In this document: piece by piece, positions 1 through 8,933 of the stretch
How positions within the stretch are numbered: the stretch's first letter is position 1
Layout: each line of letters opens with the position of its first letter
NCBI GenBank assembly: GCA_021809755.1
Contig: JAJZJZ010000002.1
Span: 31,731 to 95,730 of the forward strand
Direction of reading: 5' to 3'
Length of the DNA stretch: 64,000 bases
Origin: Thermoplasmata archaeon
GTDB taxonomy: Archaea; Thermoplasmatota; Thermoplasmata; Thermoplasmatales; Thermoplasmataceae
Notes under the pieces: generated by a model
Told to the model about the DNA's origin: nothing
Seen by the model: only the letters and a program-made list of their open reading frames with translations
Database searches by the model: none
Made by a program: the position numbers and the translations under genes

Positions 1-1
1 A

Positions 2-700
2 CAGTCTTTGTTATATTCGGACTATGGAAGAAGAGTTGCAATAGCACATAATTTATTAAATGGAATTAGAAAAAATATGATCACACTTTTAAAGAAATTT
101 GGGAATAGTGGAGAGGATATCGTATTTGATTTAACAGATAACACTATTGAGAGTTTAATGCTTTCAGAAGCTAGAATGAGACGAATATACTACTCTAAGT
201 TGGATCAGCTTTTGCCTGAAGAATTCAGAATAATTACTCGAGAGAAAAGACCACCTACAAACTATGGTAATTCCCTACTTTCTTTTGGAAACTCTTTGCT
301 CTATTCAGAATTTGTAACTCAGGCGAGAAAGACTTCTATAAATATAACTATTCCATTTTATCATTCCCCAGAGTCTGGAAGATTTGCATTGGCATTGGAT
401 CTCTCGGAAGTTTTCAAACCAGGTTTAGTAGATCGACTTGTATTGAGTCTTGTAAAGCAGGGAATAATTAGGCCGAATGATGATCACTTCCATTCAATAG
501 GAAACGGAATCCTGCTGAATGAAAGGGGAAGGAAAGTTTTTGTTGAAAATTGGGAAAACTGGTTGGATTCTGCATCATATAATAATAAATTCAAGAGAAA
601 GATTTCGCATAGGGAGATGATTAGGATGGAAATCCACAAGTATGCCAAAGAGGTAGAAGGAATAGAGGATTATAAACCCATAAGACTGCCTGGTGATTAG
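2..700 (+). CDS. cas1: CRISPR-associated endonuclease Cas1, N-terminus outside window
   Basis: Cas1 is the metal-dependent integrase subunit of the Cas1-Cas2 complex that inserts new spacers at the leader end of an array. The frame is already open at base 2, so the TTG at 8 given by the ORF track is unlikely to be the real start; about 90-100 residues of a usual 320-330 should lie upstream. Visible Cas1 signatures are SEARMRRIYY (with the family's first acidic ligand), FGNSLLYSEF, and FYHSPESGRFALALDLSEVF with the conserved His and Asp/Glu cluster. It overlaps cas2 by 8 bases and is followed by the leader and array, the expected adaptation-module order. The CRISPR subtype cannot be decided because the interference genes are not in the window. 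Confidence 0.95.
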   Translation, partial: QSLLYSDYGRRVAIAHNLLNGIRKNMITLLKKFGNSGEDIVFDLTDNTIESLMLSEARMRRIYYSKLDQLLPEEFRIITREKRPPTNYGNSLLSFGNSLLYSEFVTQARKTSINITIPFYHSPESGRFALALDLSEVFKPGLVDRLVLSLVKQGIIRPNDDHFHSIGNGILLNERGRKVFVENWENWLDSASYNNKFKRKISHREMIRMEIHKYAKEVEGIEDYKPIRLPGD

Positions 701-956
701 AATGCATGTCATTATTGCTTATGATGTTACTGCAAACAGAACTGATAAATTTAAGAAAATTTGCCAGATATATCTCCTAAGAATTCAGAACAGTGTTTTT
801 GAAGGGGATCTAACTGAAGCTCAACTAATGAGAATTAAAGATATATTAGTTAAGGAAGTGAAAGAGGAGGAAACTGTAAGAATATGGTTAACTTCAAAGA
901 TCCTGAAGTCCATAAACATTGGAACTAGAAAGGATGTGGAAGATGGATTTATATAA
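693..956 (+). CDS. cas2: CRISPR-associated protein Cas2
   Basis: Cas2 is the small dimeric scaffold between two Cas1 dimers during spacer integration. At 87 residues it has normal family length, and it begins with the typical first strand MHVIIAYDVTANRTDKF, where the Asp after Tyr is the conserved position of the ferredoxin-like fold. The ORF track starts at ATG 693 (MIRMHVII); ATG 702 (MHVII) gives the more typical N-terminus and is equally possible. It overlaps cas1 by 8 bases, so the two are translationally coupled. It lies about 150 bases before the first repeat. Confidence 0.93.
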   Translation: MIRMHVIIAYDVTANRTDKFKKICQIYLLRIQNSVFEGDLTEAQLMRIKDILVKEVKEEETVRIWLTSKILKSINIGTRKDVEDGFI

Positions 957-1107
957 GAGTATGATTAGATCAGTTTAAGTACCAAAAATTAAAGAATCGG
1001 GAATAACCCCCATGTTGACATAAAAAGGATTTTATATGACTTTGATTAACCTTTCATCGGAAGGAAAAAACTTTAAATCTGTTATATATAGTTTTGTGAG
1101 ATTACTT
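957..1107 (+). promoter_or_regulatory. CRISPR leader
   Basis: A 151-base AT-rich stretch lies between the cas2 stop and the first repeat with no ORF. It carries a candidate archaeal TATA element (GTTATATATAG, about 1081-1091) some 20-25 bases before repeat 1, so transcription would start at the array edge. Its position next to cas1-cas2 makes repeat 1 the leader-proximal, most recently duplicated repeat. Confidence 0.75.
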
Positions 1108-1270
1108 GTCAGAAATTTACTCTATAAGAGATTGATACTCCCATGGATTAACTGAGACGATCTCGGTTCTGTCAATGCCAAACGAATTTTCCTCAAAAAC
1201 GCCAAAATAAAAATCCCCAAAAACGCCAATTGAAATTTCCCCATTTCATAACGGAGATGGGGGAATTGGC

Positions 1271-2464
1271 GTGTTTAGGGATGAGAGGTGGCATATGATA
1301 AGAAACATGGCGGAAAATGGGATGAAAATATCCGAGATAGCTAAGGAACTTAACATGGACAGAAAGACTGTGAAGAAATACGTAAAATCAAGAACTGTTC
1401 CCAAATACGGGCAGCGAAAGAAGACGGGATTGAAACTCGATCCATACAGGGATTACATTAGAGATCGAATCAACAAATACAATCTCTCAGCTGTAAGGAT
1501 TCTTGAAGAGATCAGGAAGAAGGGATATAATGGCGGATACTCCACACTGAAAACCTATTGCGCCACACTGAGAAAGGATCGTGCCATCAATGCGGTGATC
1601 AGATATGAAACAGAACCGGGAAGACAGGCACAGGTGGATTTCGGTGAATTCGGTCACATTGAGATTGATAAAGTGTGGAAGAAGCTCTATGCATTCTCAT
1701 ATATACTTGGATATTCACGGTATAGATATGTGGAATTCACTGTTGACATATCAACACAGAACCTCATCAAGATGCACCTCAATGCATTCAGGTATACCGG
1801 AGGAATACCTTCTGAAATTCTTTATGACAACATGAAACAGGTTGTCCTGGAGAGGAAGATCAAAACATCCGAATCGAAATTCAATGAAGCATTCATGAGG
1901 TTATCTGAACACTATGGGTTCACCGTGAGACTCTGCTGGCCTTATAGACCACAAACGAAGGGAAAGGTTGAACGTAACATTGGATATCTAAGGAGTAACT
2001 TCTTCAGCGGTCGTACTTTTGAATCTCTTCAGGATACAAATACACAGTGCAGTAAATGGCTTATTGAGGCAAACGGAAAGGTAAATACAACCACAGGGAA
2101 GATACCTTCAGATTCTGTAAAGGAAGAGATTCTGATCACCATGAACGGTATACCGGAATTCACTTACAGCATAACCAATACACGAAAGATATCAAGGGAA
2201 TGCTATGTCAATTACAATTCCAACAGGTATTCCGTTCCATGGAAATATGCGGGAAGAGAATGCACAGTAAAGGAAGAGAACGGAAAGATCCGAATACAAA
2301 TAGATTCTGAGATTGTTGAACATGAGATGCTTGCAGGGTCATTTGGAATATCCAGAAAGAAAGAACACTTTGACGGTCTTCTAAAGGCAATAAGGGATCA
2401 GAATGTGAAGAACTATTCCGTTGAAGTGCAGAAACGTGATCTGAAAGATTTCGAGGTGTTATAA
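1271..2464 (+). CDS. istA: IS21 transposase IstA
   Basis: This DDE integrase-type transposase cuts and joins IS21 ends together with the ATPase IstB. The N-terminal 45 residues form a helix-turn-helix (ISEIAKELNMDRKTVKKYV). The catalytic core follows, with Asp in QVDFGEFG, Asp in ILYDNMKQVV and Glu in KGKVERNIGYL. The C-terminal part (NSNRYSVPWKY) is the usual IstA beta domain. The 397-residue length is a little short but complete, and it aligns throughout with the copy at 57.4 kb. The GTG start at 1271 is chosen because both copies share the downstream RWHMI/DWHMI segment. Its stop is adjacent to the istB start. Confidence 0.95.
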   Translation: MFRDERWHMIRNMAENGMKISEIAKELNMDRKTVKKYVKSRTVPKYGQRKKTGLKLDPYRDYIRDRINKYNLSAVRILEEIRKKGYNGGYSTLKTYCATLRKDRAINAVIRYETEPGRQAQVDFGEFGHIEIDKVWKKLYAFSYILGYSRYRYVEFTVDISTQNLIKMHLNAFRYTGGIPSEILYDNMKQVVLERKIKTSESKFNEAFMRLSEHYGFTVRLCWPYRPQTKGKVERNIGYLRSNFFSGRTFESLQDTNTQCSKWLIEANGKVNTTTGKIPSDSVKEEILITMNGIPEFTYSITNTRKISRECYVNYNSNRYSVPWKYAGRECTVKEENGKIRIQIDSEIVEHEMLAGSFGISRKKEHFDGLLKAIRDQNVKNYSVEVQKRDLKDFEVL

Positions 2465-3226
2465 TTGGATATCTACGAAAGAGTTCATGAGTATCTGAAT
2501 CGTCTGGGTTTATCCGTAACTGAACAGATTATGGACAACTATCTGGAAACTGCAAAGAACAAACCGTTCATGGAGATTTTCGATCATCTCCTGGAACAGG
2601 AGGTGAAGAATCTGAAATCAAAGAAAGTGGAAATGAAATTGAACTATTCAGGTCTTCCCTTCAGGAAGACTTTGGAAACATTTGATTTCTCATTTCAACC
2701 ATCCATTGAGAGGAAGGTTATTGACGATCTCATGACCATGCGGTTCATTCACAATAAGGAGAATGTCGTGTTTCTGGGACCACCGGGTGTTGGCAAAACA
2801 CATTTATCTGTTGCACTTGGAATGCAGGCTGCCTTCTCTGATATATCCATATATTATATCACGGCGGTGAAGCTTGTTCAGATATTGAGAAAGGATTTCC
2901 TCTCATCGAAACTGTCATACCGTCTTGCAACCTATGCAAGGTTTCCGTTGATGATAGTTGATGAGATTGGATATCTTCCCCTTACAAGAGAAGAATCCAA
3001 TTTATTCTTCCAGTTTGTTTCATCAAGATATGAGAAGCATTCCACCATATACACCTCAAACAAATCGTTCTCAGAATGGGGTGAGGTACTTGGCGATTCT
3101 GTCATGGCATCTGCTGTCCTTGATCGTATTCTGCATCATTGCAGTGTGGTGAACATAAGAGGAGAATCATTCAGACTAAAAGAGAGAAAGAAGTTGGGCA
3201 ATACAAATATAAGTGAGATGAAATAA
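2465..3226 (+). CDS. istB: IS21 helper ATPase IstB
   Basis: IstB is the AAA+ ATPase (DnaC/DnaA-like) that prepares target DNA for IstA. Walker A is GPPGVGKTHLS around residue 105 and Walker B is LMIVDEIGYLPL around residue 162, followed by the family motif ESNLFFQFVSSRYE. At 253 residues it has normal length. The TTG start directly abuts the istA stop, indicating translational coupling. The istB fragment at 36.0-36.5 kb is nearly identical to it over most of its length; the copy at 58.6 kb is more diverged. Confidence 0.95.
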   Translation: MDIYERVHEYLNRLGLSVTEQIMDNYLETAKNKPFMEIFDHLLEQEVKNLKSKKVEMKLNYSGLPFRKTLETFDFSFQPSIERKVIDDLMTMRFIHNKENVVFLGPPGVGKTHLSVALGMQAAFSDISIYYITAVKLVQILRKDFLSSKLSYRLATYARFPLMIVDEIGYLPLTREESNLFFQFVSSRYEKHSTIYTSNKSFSEWGEVLGDSVMASAVLDRILHHCSVVNIRGESFRLKERKKLGNTNISEMK

Positions 3227-5207
3227 AATGATAGAAAATCTAAATATGAGTGGGGAAATTTATATTGGCGATTTTGGGGAATATTCAACTGGCGTTGACA
3301 GTTCCGGCTGTCAGAAATTTACTCTATAAGAGATTGATACGGGATTCCGTCAGATTCTCCGACAAATATTCTTCCGGTCAGAAATTTACTCTATAAGAGA
3401 TTGATACCAGTCGGTGCAGACAAACAACATGAATCCCCTCATAGTCAGAAATTTACTCTATAAGAGATTGATACAAAGATAAGGCCGAGGAATCTCATAA
3501 TAGATCTCTGGTCAGAAATTTACTCTATAAGAGATTGATACAATGCCTTCGAAGATCTGGTCTTTCATAATGTGCAGTCAGAAATTTACTCTATAAGAGA
3601 TTGATACATGAAAAAAGAGGAGGAACCATGAGGCATCTACTAAGTCAGAAATTTACTCTATAAGAGATTGATACCCAATCGGTATGTGCTTATTCTCAGT
3701 TCCATCCTTCGTCAGAAATTTACTCTATAAGAGATTGATACCTCATAGGATTGACAGCTGCCATAGTGATTGATTTGTCAGAAATTTACTCTATAAGAGA
3801 TTGATACGCACGAAATGCACACCGAAATCGGTATGGAGAAGATGTCAGAAATTTACTCTATAAGAGATTGATACATGTAACCATTCAGAAAAGTCATATT
3901 CGGTGTTGATGTCAGAAATTTACTCTATAAGAGATTGATACTACCCTCATTTCCCACATCAACGGAAAGCTTACCATGTCAGAAATTTACTCTATAAGAG
4001 ATTGATACAAAATTGATGAATAAAAAAATTATGGTGGGGATCAGTCAGAAATTTACTCTATAAGAGATTGATACTAAGGGAGATTATAAAGAAGCCATCT
4101 TTCTGGGGTTGTCAGAAATTTACTCTATAAGAGATTGATACCGATTCTCCTAACAACTCAATCATTATCTGATCTAGTCAGAAATTTACTCTATAAGAGA
4201 TTGATACCAGCTAAAGGCTACAATCCTAAGCGGAACTTTCTTGGTCAGAAATTTACTCTATAAGAGATTGATACTCCGGATCACATCCATCATGATTTCT
4301 TGTAGATCGGTCAGAAATTTACTCTATAAGAGATTGATACAGGGAGAATGGGCAGCGGTAAATCCACACTCCTAAGGTCAGAAATTTACTCTATAAGAGA
4401 TTGATACCTATTACCATTCCTCGTGCATGGAGTTCATAAGGAGTCAGAAATTTACTCTATAAGAGATTGATACAAGGGCAGTACATCCATGGTCTTTGAT
4501 ACAGTCGAGGTCAGAAATTTACTCTATAAGAGATTGATACCTAACAGAATACCCAATAAATATAGGAACAAACGCCGTCAGAAATTTACTCTATAAGAGA
4601 TTGATACAGGGCAAACACAATTCCCAGGGTGAGGAATACAAGGGTCAGAAATTTACTCTATAAGAGATTGATACCAGAGGAAGTGATCTTATCATCGGAA
4701 AGTGGCACATGTCAGAAATTTACTCTATAAGAGATTGATACGCACTGCACGGACAAACACCCTATCGCCAGCCTTAAGTCAGAAATTTACTCTATAAGAG
4801 ATTGATACGAAACACTTTAAGCTCTTGGGCAGGCTCGAGGAGCAGTCAGAAATTTACTCTATAAGAGATTGATACTCATCGAATGTCAATTGAAATGACA
4901 TTTTATGTCCCGTCAGAAATTTACTCTATAAGAGATTGATACATAAGCAGGATACCCAATTGCACAATGATCTAAAAGTCAGAAATTTACTCTATAAGAG
5001 ATTGATACGTGAATGTAACGGAATTTCCAACATCTGTTGGGTGTCAGAAATTTACTCTATAAGAGATTGATACCAGAACACTTTCACGGCTGCCGGAAAT
5101 GCAACTCTGTCAGAAATTTACTCTATAAGAGATTGATACTAGATGAAGCACACCGCATTAAATCGCTCAATTCGGGGTCAGAAATTTACTCTATAAGAGA
5201 TTGATAC

Positions 5208-5300
5208 CAGAGTAATCGCCGGTTGATAATTGTGCATTTTTGCCGGAATAAAAATGATCCAGGTCGCCGGTTTAATTTTGATCCATTTGCTCATCAGTAG
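5208..5300. mobile_element. Terminal fragment of a second IS21-like lineage at the distal end of the array
   Basis: Directly after the last repeat lie three imperfect tandem units of the form CGCCGGTT-n-ATTnTGATCC (TCGCCGGTTGATAATTG, TGCCGGAATAAAAATGATCC, TCGCCGGTTTAATTTTGATCC). Such multiple terminal repeats are characteristic of IS21-family ends, but the sequence differs from the two IS21 copies in this window. No associated istA or istB is present, so this is a remnant that may have removed the trailer-end part of the array. Confidence 0.5.
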
Positions 5301-5301
5301 A

Positions 5302-5640
5302 TCAAAAAGCACATCCAGAATTCCTATTTGACTCGACAATAATGGCAACAAAGGACTTGGCTCTAATCAGTTTTGACGCGATGAATATCCTCATGTTAAC
5401 AGCTATTATCTTCACTCTGGATACAAAGTTCATTAGAATCCATATGTTGTACAGAAGGATTGCCTGATAGAAATGTAACTGCCTGAGGTTATGCCTCTTG
5501 GATGTTGCTTTTGCAAGGAATTTCCGAATCATGCAATATTGTGTTTCTCTCCCTATCTCTTTCGGTACAGTTTTAAAATCTTCTTTGGTGGGATGTTCAC
5601 GTTTGTCACTAAACTCAGTTAAAATTATCATCAGTGTCAA
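5302..5640 (-). pseudogene. C-terminal fragment of an IS4/ISH3-like transposase
   Basis: The 112-residue ORF contains RETQYCMIRKFLAKATSKR followed by HFYQAILLYNIWILMNF, which matches the region after the catalytic Glu in archaeal IS4-type transposases (pattern IE-x-x-YR-x-IR-x-F-x-x-x-TSK, then LYNIW-x-L-x-N). The DDE core upstream is missing and the N-terminal 15-20 residues look unrelated, so this is a decayed tail rather than a working gene. I saw no clear terminal inverted repeats. Confidence 0.6.
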
Positions 5641-5696
5641 AAATAAGCTTATCTAAAGAGCTTTCCAGTAATTAAAGGGTCGATGATGAATAGAAC

Positions 5697-6917
5697 TCAA
5701 CTAACTTTCAATCCGCCTCTGTAAACAGAATTCACAATTCCACTTGCCCATTTATAAGGTATTTCACAGGGGTTATCAACATTTAAAATTAAAAAATTAG
5801 CCCTCTTTCCAGGTTCAATGGTTCCCATTCTGTCAATCGCTCCTAAGGATGCAGCAGAATTAATTGTTGCAGCATTAATCGCCTCGTTACTTGTCATACC
5901 ACAGTTCTTCACTGCAAGATGAATAGAGAAAAGCATGTTAGGGATAGGCGATAGAGGGGAGCAATCCGTTCCCAATGCAACAGGAACATTCCTGTCAATG
6001 AAGTTTCTAGCATTGGGAAACTTTTCATTAAGTGAAAATGCCGTTATGGGGAGCAAGGTAGCAATTACTCCATTTCTTTTCATGATTTCAATTCCATTCA
6101 TATCTGTTTTCAGAAGATGATCTGCAGAAATTATTTTGTGTTTATCGGATAACTTAAGGCATCCAATATTTGAAATTTCATCTGAATGGATTCTGATTTT
6201 AATTCCAAGTTTATCACACGCTTCAAAAAATCTATTGGTCTGTTCAGGGGTAAAGGCGCCTTCATCGCAGAAGCAATCTCCAAAATCCACCATTCCAGAG
6301 ATTTCAGGAAGCACCTTTTCAACGACGAAATCTGTGTAATGATCTCCATCAAATTCTGGTGGAATAGAATGCATTCCAAGAAAAGTGGTTACGACATCCA
6401 CAATTTCCATGGATTTCAATTTAACGGCAGCATTCAGAATAGCTCTCTCTGTATCCAGATCCAATCCGTAACCGGATTTTACTTCCAAACATGTTACCCC
6501 ACTTCTTATCTCCTGCTTTATCCTGCTCATGGAATCTTCAAGTATCTGATCAGAAGTTTTTCCTCTCGTGTCCCTGACAGTTTTCAGGATTCCATTTCCT
6601 TTCTTCAGGATATCAACATAAGTCTCTCCTCGTATCCTCTGGTAAAATTCTTCCGTTCTATTTCCTGAATACAGAATATGTGTATGTGAATCTACGAATC
6701 CCGGCAGAATCCCCAGGCCGGTGCAATCTATAACTTCTCCATTATTTTCGCTTAGGTAAGATTCAGCCACCCTGTTTGGAACAATTGATTTGATATTGCC
6801 GTTCTCCTCTATGATCGAGTGTTCATATGTGAGTTCCATATGATCCTGTTCCTTTCCCCTAAGAGGTCCATTGGCCTTTGTGGTTACAATAAATTTGGGA
6901 TTGTAAAACACTTTCAA
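5697..6917 (-). CDS. hutI: Imidazolonepropionase
   Basis: This is the third enzyme of histidine degradation, a cytosolic amidohydrolase that opens 4-imidazolone-5-propanoate to N-formimino-glutamate. The 406-residue protein has the HutI hallmarks: the metal-binding GFVDSHTHILYSGNRTEEFY, then KGNGILKTVRDTRG, the conserved CLEVKSGYGLDLDTE segment, a metal His in IRIHSDEIS, and the late Asp in VALGTDCSPLSPIPNM. Length fits the family. No other hut gene is in the window, so the rest of the pathway must lie elsewhere. It ends a run of minus-strand genes, with only 10 bases separating its start from the peptidase gene upstream. Confidence 0.95.
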   Translation of the reverse strand: MKVFYNPKFIVTTKANGPLRGKEQDHMELTYEHSIIEENGNIKSIVPNRVAESYLSENNGEVIDCTGLGILPGFVDSHTHILYSGNRTEEFYQRIRGETYVDILKKGNGILKTVRDTRGKTSDQILEDSMSRIKQEIRSGVTCLEVKSGYGLDLDTERAILNAAVKLKSMEIVDVVTTFLGMHSIPPEFDGDHYTDFVVEKVLPEISGMVDFGDCFCDEGAFTPEQTNRFFEACDKLGIKIRIHSDEISNIGCLKLSDKHKIISADHLLKTDMNGIEIMKRNGVIATLLPITAFSLNEKFPNARNFIDRNVPVALGTDCSPLSPIPNMLFSIHLAVKNCGMTSNEAINAATINSAASLGAIDRMGTIEPGKRANFLILNVDNPCEIPYKWASGIVNSVYRGGLKVS

Positions 6918-6927
6918 AACATCACCA

Positions 6928-7644
6928 TCAAAATATCACTCCTGAAAAATAAGAGAGGAATGTTGCAACAACGGATGCAAGAATTGGTACCATGAACGGT
7001 ATTCGATACATGGAATATTTTCTGTCTCCAAAAACTTTAGTGGAATATTTGACTGGGTTGAGATCTTCCTTAAACGGGGAATATATGAGGTACATCTTTC
7101 CGAAAGTTTTTTTGTTTATCATCCCCACAAAGGGAAACGACAGAGCTGACATGAAACCAAGATTCATTATGAGGAGAAAGGAAAGAGGGAATATGGAATT
7201 CAGGTCTGAATAATAAGATGCGGCAGATATGGATAATGGTGCAATACTTCCAAGGATTGCAATGATCCCCTTAATATCACCAATGCCAAAGAGCTTTTCC
7301 ATATAACCTGCCACAAACATCAGAGAAACAAGGGTAAGTGTGAATCCATAGAAGAATCCAATAAAGAAGATCAATACAATCGAAATCAAAAGAAAAACAA
7401 TTCCCATCAAGAAATAAATGGAAATATCTGTTCTAAGGAAGGTAAAAATAAACACCAATATGAGGAGTATAATGAAAATAGATGGAACCGATGCAGCGTA
7501 GTCAATCACAGCACCTGTTGCCATAAGAGGAATGAAGAGATACGATTTCACGGACCTCTTCTTTATATCAGAAACTGATCCTATGAACAGACTCACTAAG
7601 GCAACAATGATAATTGCAACCATTTCATAATCATTCAACTGCAT
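6928..7644 (-). CDS. A24-family prepilin/preflagellin peptidase-like membrane protease
   Basis: This is a polytopic membrane aspartyl protease of the type that cleaves class III signal peptides of archaellins and pilins (FlaK/PibD/EppA group). The first catalytic Asp is in GSVSDIKKRSV near residue 26 and the second is the GxGD motif KLFGIGDIKGI near residue 120; about six hydrophobic helices are visible. At 238 residues it is close to FlaK length. No pilin or archaellin genes are adjacent, so the substrate is not indicated. It lies between hutI and an MBL hydrolase on the same strand. Confidence 0.85.
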   Translation of the reverse strand: MQLNDYEMVAIIIVALVSLFIGSVSDIKKRSVKSYLFIPLMATGAVIDYAASVPSIFIILLILVFIFTFLRTDISIYFLMGIVFLLISIVLIFFIGFFYGFTLTLVSLMFVAGYMEKLFGIGDIKGIIAILGSIAPLSISAASYYSDLNSIFPLSFLLIMNLGFMSALSFPFVGMINKKTFGKMYLIYSPFKEDLNPVKYSTKVFGDRKYSMYRIPFMVPILASVVATFLSYFSGVIF

Positions 7645-7662
7645 ATTATCAGAACTCCAAAC

Positions 7663-8418
7663 TTACAGTTCATAGCATGAGGAACCCGTATCCTGAAGAG
7701 CGCATTCCATTGAACTGTATTTCATCTTACGGTTGTCCATAAAGGTCTTTACATGATTTAGGGCAAGCTCGGGGGTATTGTTTTCCCTGCTGATATGCAG
7801 AAGAAGAATCTTTGTCTTATTGGAAGCAATCTTTGACAGAGCTTCCCCAGTCTGCTCATTTGAAAGATGCCCGTATGGTCCAAGTATTCTCTTCTTCAAT
7901 TTCTCATGATACTTTCCATTCCTGAGCATCTCAACATCATGATTTGATTCCAGGGCAAGAATATCTGAATTTGACATTGGCTCGACCAGATCGTCAGGGA
8001 AATGTCCCATATCTGAAAACACGGATATCTTCTTCCCTTTGTATTCTATGACATAACCCACAGGATCAACGGCATCATGTGGAATCTTGTACGATTTAAT
8101 CAAAAAATTTCCAATAGCTGTTTCACCATTCATTCGGTAATATTTATCAACATTAAGGGCAAGTGCCGTCTTTTCCCTGAGATAGATATCAGCCTTAAGT
8201 TTCCTTGCAGCTGCATTAATCCCTGAACTATGGTCAGAGTGCTCATGGGTGACAAACACAGAGATATTCCTTTCAGAAAGACCAAGTTCGTCCATTCTTT
8301 TCTGAAATTTTATTGCTGAAATGCCGAAGTCAATGGTAATAATGTCATATTTATCCCAGATAATTGTGCAGTTTCCTCCACTGCCACTCCTGACAACACA
8401 AAACCCGCTTTCAATCAA
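7663..8418 (-). CDS. MBL-fold metallohydrolase (YycJ/WalJ-like)
   Basis: This is a cytosolic metallo-beta-lactamase-fold hydrolase. Zinc ligands are visible in FVTHEHSDHSSGINAA (HxHxDH) around residue 58, Asp in SVFSDMGHFPD, and LLLHISRENN near the C-terminus; GHLSNEQTGEAL is typical of the YycJ subgroup. At 251 residues it has normal length. The YycJ group is generally linked to DNA or RNA phosphodiester chemistry, but the substrate cannot be read from the sequence. Gene spacing (18 bases) suggests co-transcription with the downstream peptidase and possibly hutI. Confidence 0.9.
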   Translation of the reverse strand: MIESGFCVVRSGSGGNCTIIWDKYDIITIDFGISAIKFQKRMDELGLSERNISVFVTHEHSDHSSGINAAARKLKADIYLREKTALALNVDKYYRMNGETAIGNFLIKSYKIPHDAVDPVGYVIEYKGKKISVFSDMGHFPDDLVEPMSNSDILALESNHDVEMLRNGKYHEKLKKRILGPYGHLSNEQTGEALSKIASNKTKILLLHISRENNTPELALNHVKTFMDNRKMKYSSMECALQDTGSSCYEL

Positions 8419-8543
8419 TATTACACACTATGCAACACACAATAAAATATTATTGTTAAGCATTCACGTTTCCAGCACAGTCCAAAAAGAGTCATGGGAA
8501 CAAGTGGAAAAAATTACAATTCTTTGATCATAAGATCCATTAA

Positions 8544-8900
8544 TCATTTCCTCAGGTTACTTATCATTTTATTGTAATCATCCTCAGAAATCTCTCCCCT
8601 GGCATATCTCTCTTTCACTATCTTTTCGACATCGCTGTAATTATCCCTATGATGATTATCGCTGGAATCTCTGAACATCTCAAAGAAGAAATATATGAAG
8701 AGCAGAACAAAGATCACTGAAACTATTCCAATAATGGGCATAAAAATGATCATTCCGGTATATCCGCTACCCATCATTCCATAGGGTCCATAGGATCCAT
8801 TATATTTGTATCCACCGAATATTGCTGCCAAAGTCGCAACCACTGCCATAAGGACGATTAGTGCCATAACAATCCACAAAAACTTTTCCATCTTTTGCAT
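8544..8900 (-). CDS. Small membrane protein with C-terminal SHOCT domain
   Basis: The 118-residue protein has two hydrophobic helices (about 8-30 and 48-72), a Gly/Tyr-rich loop (GSYGPYGMMGSGYTG) and a C-terminal SHOCT motif (VKERYARGEISEDDYNKMISNL). SHOCT is a short helical oligomerisation module commonly found at the ends of membrane and signalling proteins. It lies 33 bases downstream of the membrane-anchored regulator at 8934-9452 and is probably co-transcribed with it. Specific function unknown. Confidence 0.85.
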   Translation of the reverse strand: MQKMEKFLWIVMALIVLMAVVATLAAIFGGYKYNGSYGPYGMMGSGYTGMIIFMPIIGIVSVIFVLLFIYFFFEMFRDSSDNHHRDNYSDVEKIVKERYARGEISEDDYNKMISNLRK

Positions 8901-8933
8901 GATTTATAATAATGCTGAAACAGTTCATAAGGT

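Larger units (their letters stand above)
1170..3300 (+). mobile_element. IS21-family insertion sequence, intact copy 1
   Basis: The element starts TGTCAATGCCAA and ends with the imperfect inverted copy TTGGCG/TGGCGTTGACA, with further internal CGCCAA repeats near each end (multiple terminal repeats are usual for IS21). A 4-base direct repeat, GTTC (1166-1169 and 3301-3304), flanks it. It carries full-length istA and istB on the plus strand with no visible lesions, so it may be autonomous. It lies inside the first spacer of the CRISPR array. Length is 2131 bases. Confidence 0.93.
1108..5207 (+). CRISPR. CRISPR array, 30 repeats and 29 spacers, interrupted by an IS21 element
   Basis: The repeat is 31 bases, beginning GTCAGAAATTTAC and ending GAGATTGATAC, with a short internal stem CTCT-ATA-AGAG. 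I count 30 copies, with starts at 1108, 3310, 3377, 3444, 3511 and so on to 5177, and all look identical, including the last. Spacers are about 33-38 bases and all differ. Spacer 1 (from 1139) is split by an IS21 insertion at 1170-3300; removing the IS and one copy of the GTTC duplication restores a 36-base spacer. The uniform repeats and adjacent cas1-cas2 suggest the array was active recently. Direction of transcription is inferred from the leader at the left. Confidence 0.98.

Noticed and set aside
4880-4911. Inverted repeat TGTCA-AT-TGAAATGACA inside a CRISPR spacer
   Set aside because: It is short, lies in one spacer only and is most likely part of the foreign protospacer rather than a functional site here.
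5935-6668. Plus-strand ORFs of 61-160 codons inside hutI
   Set aside because: They are antisense shadows of a clearly conserved gene.
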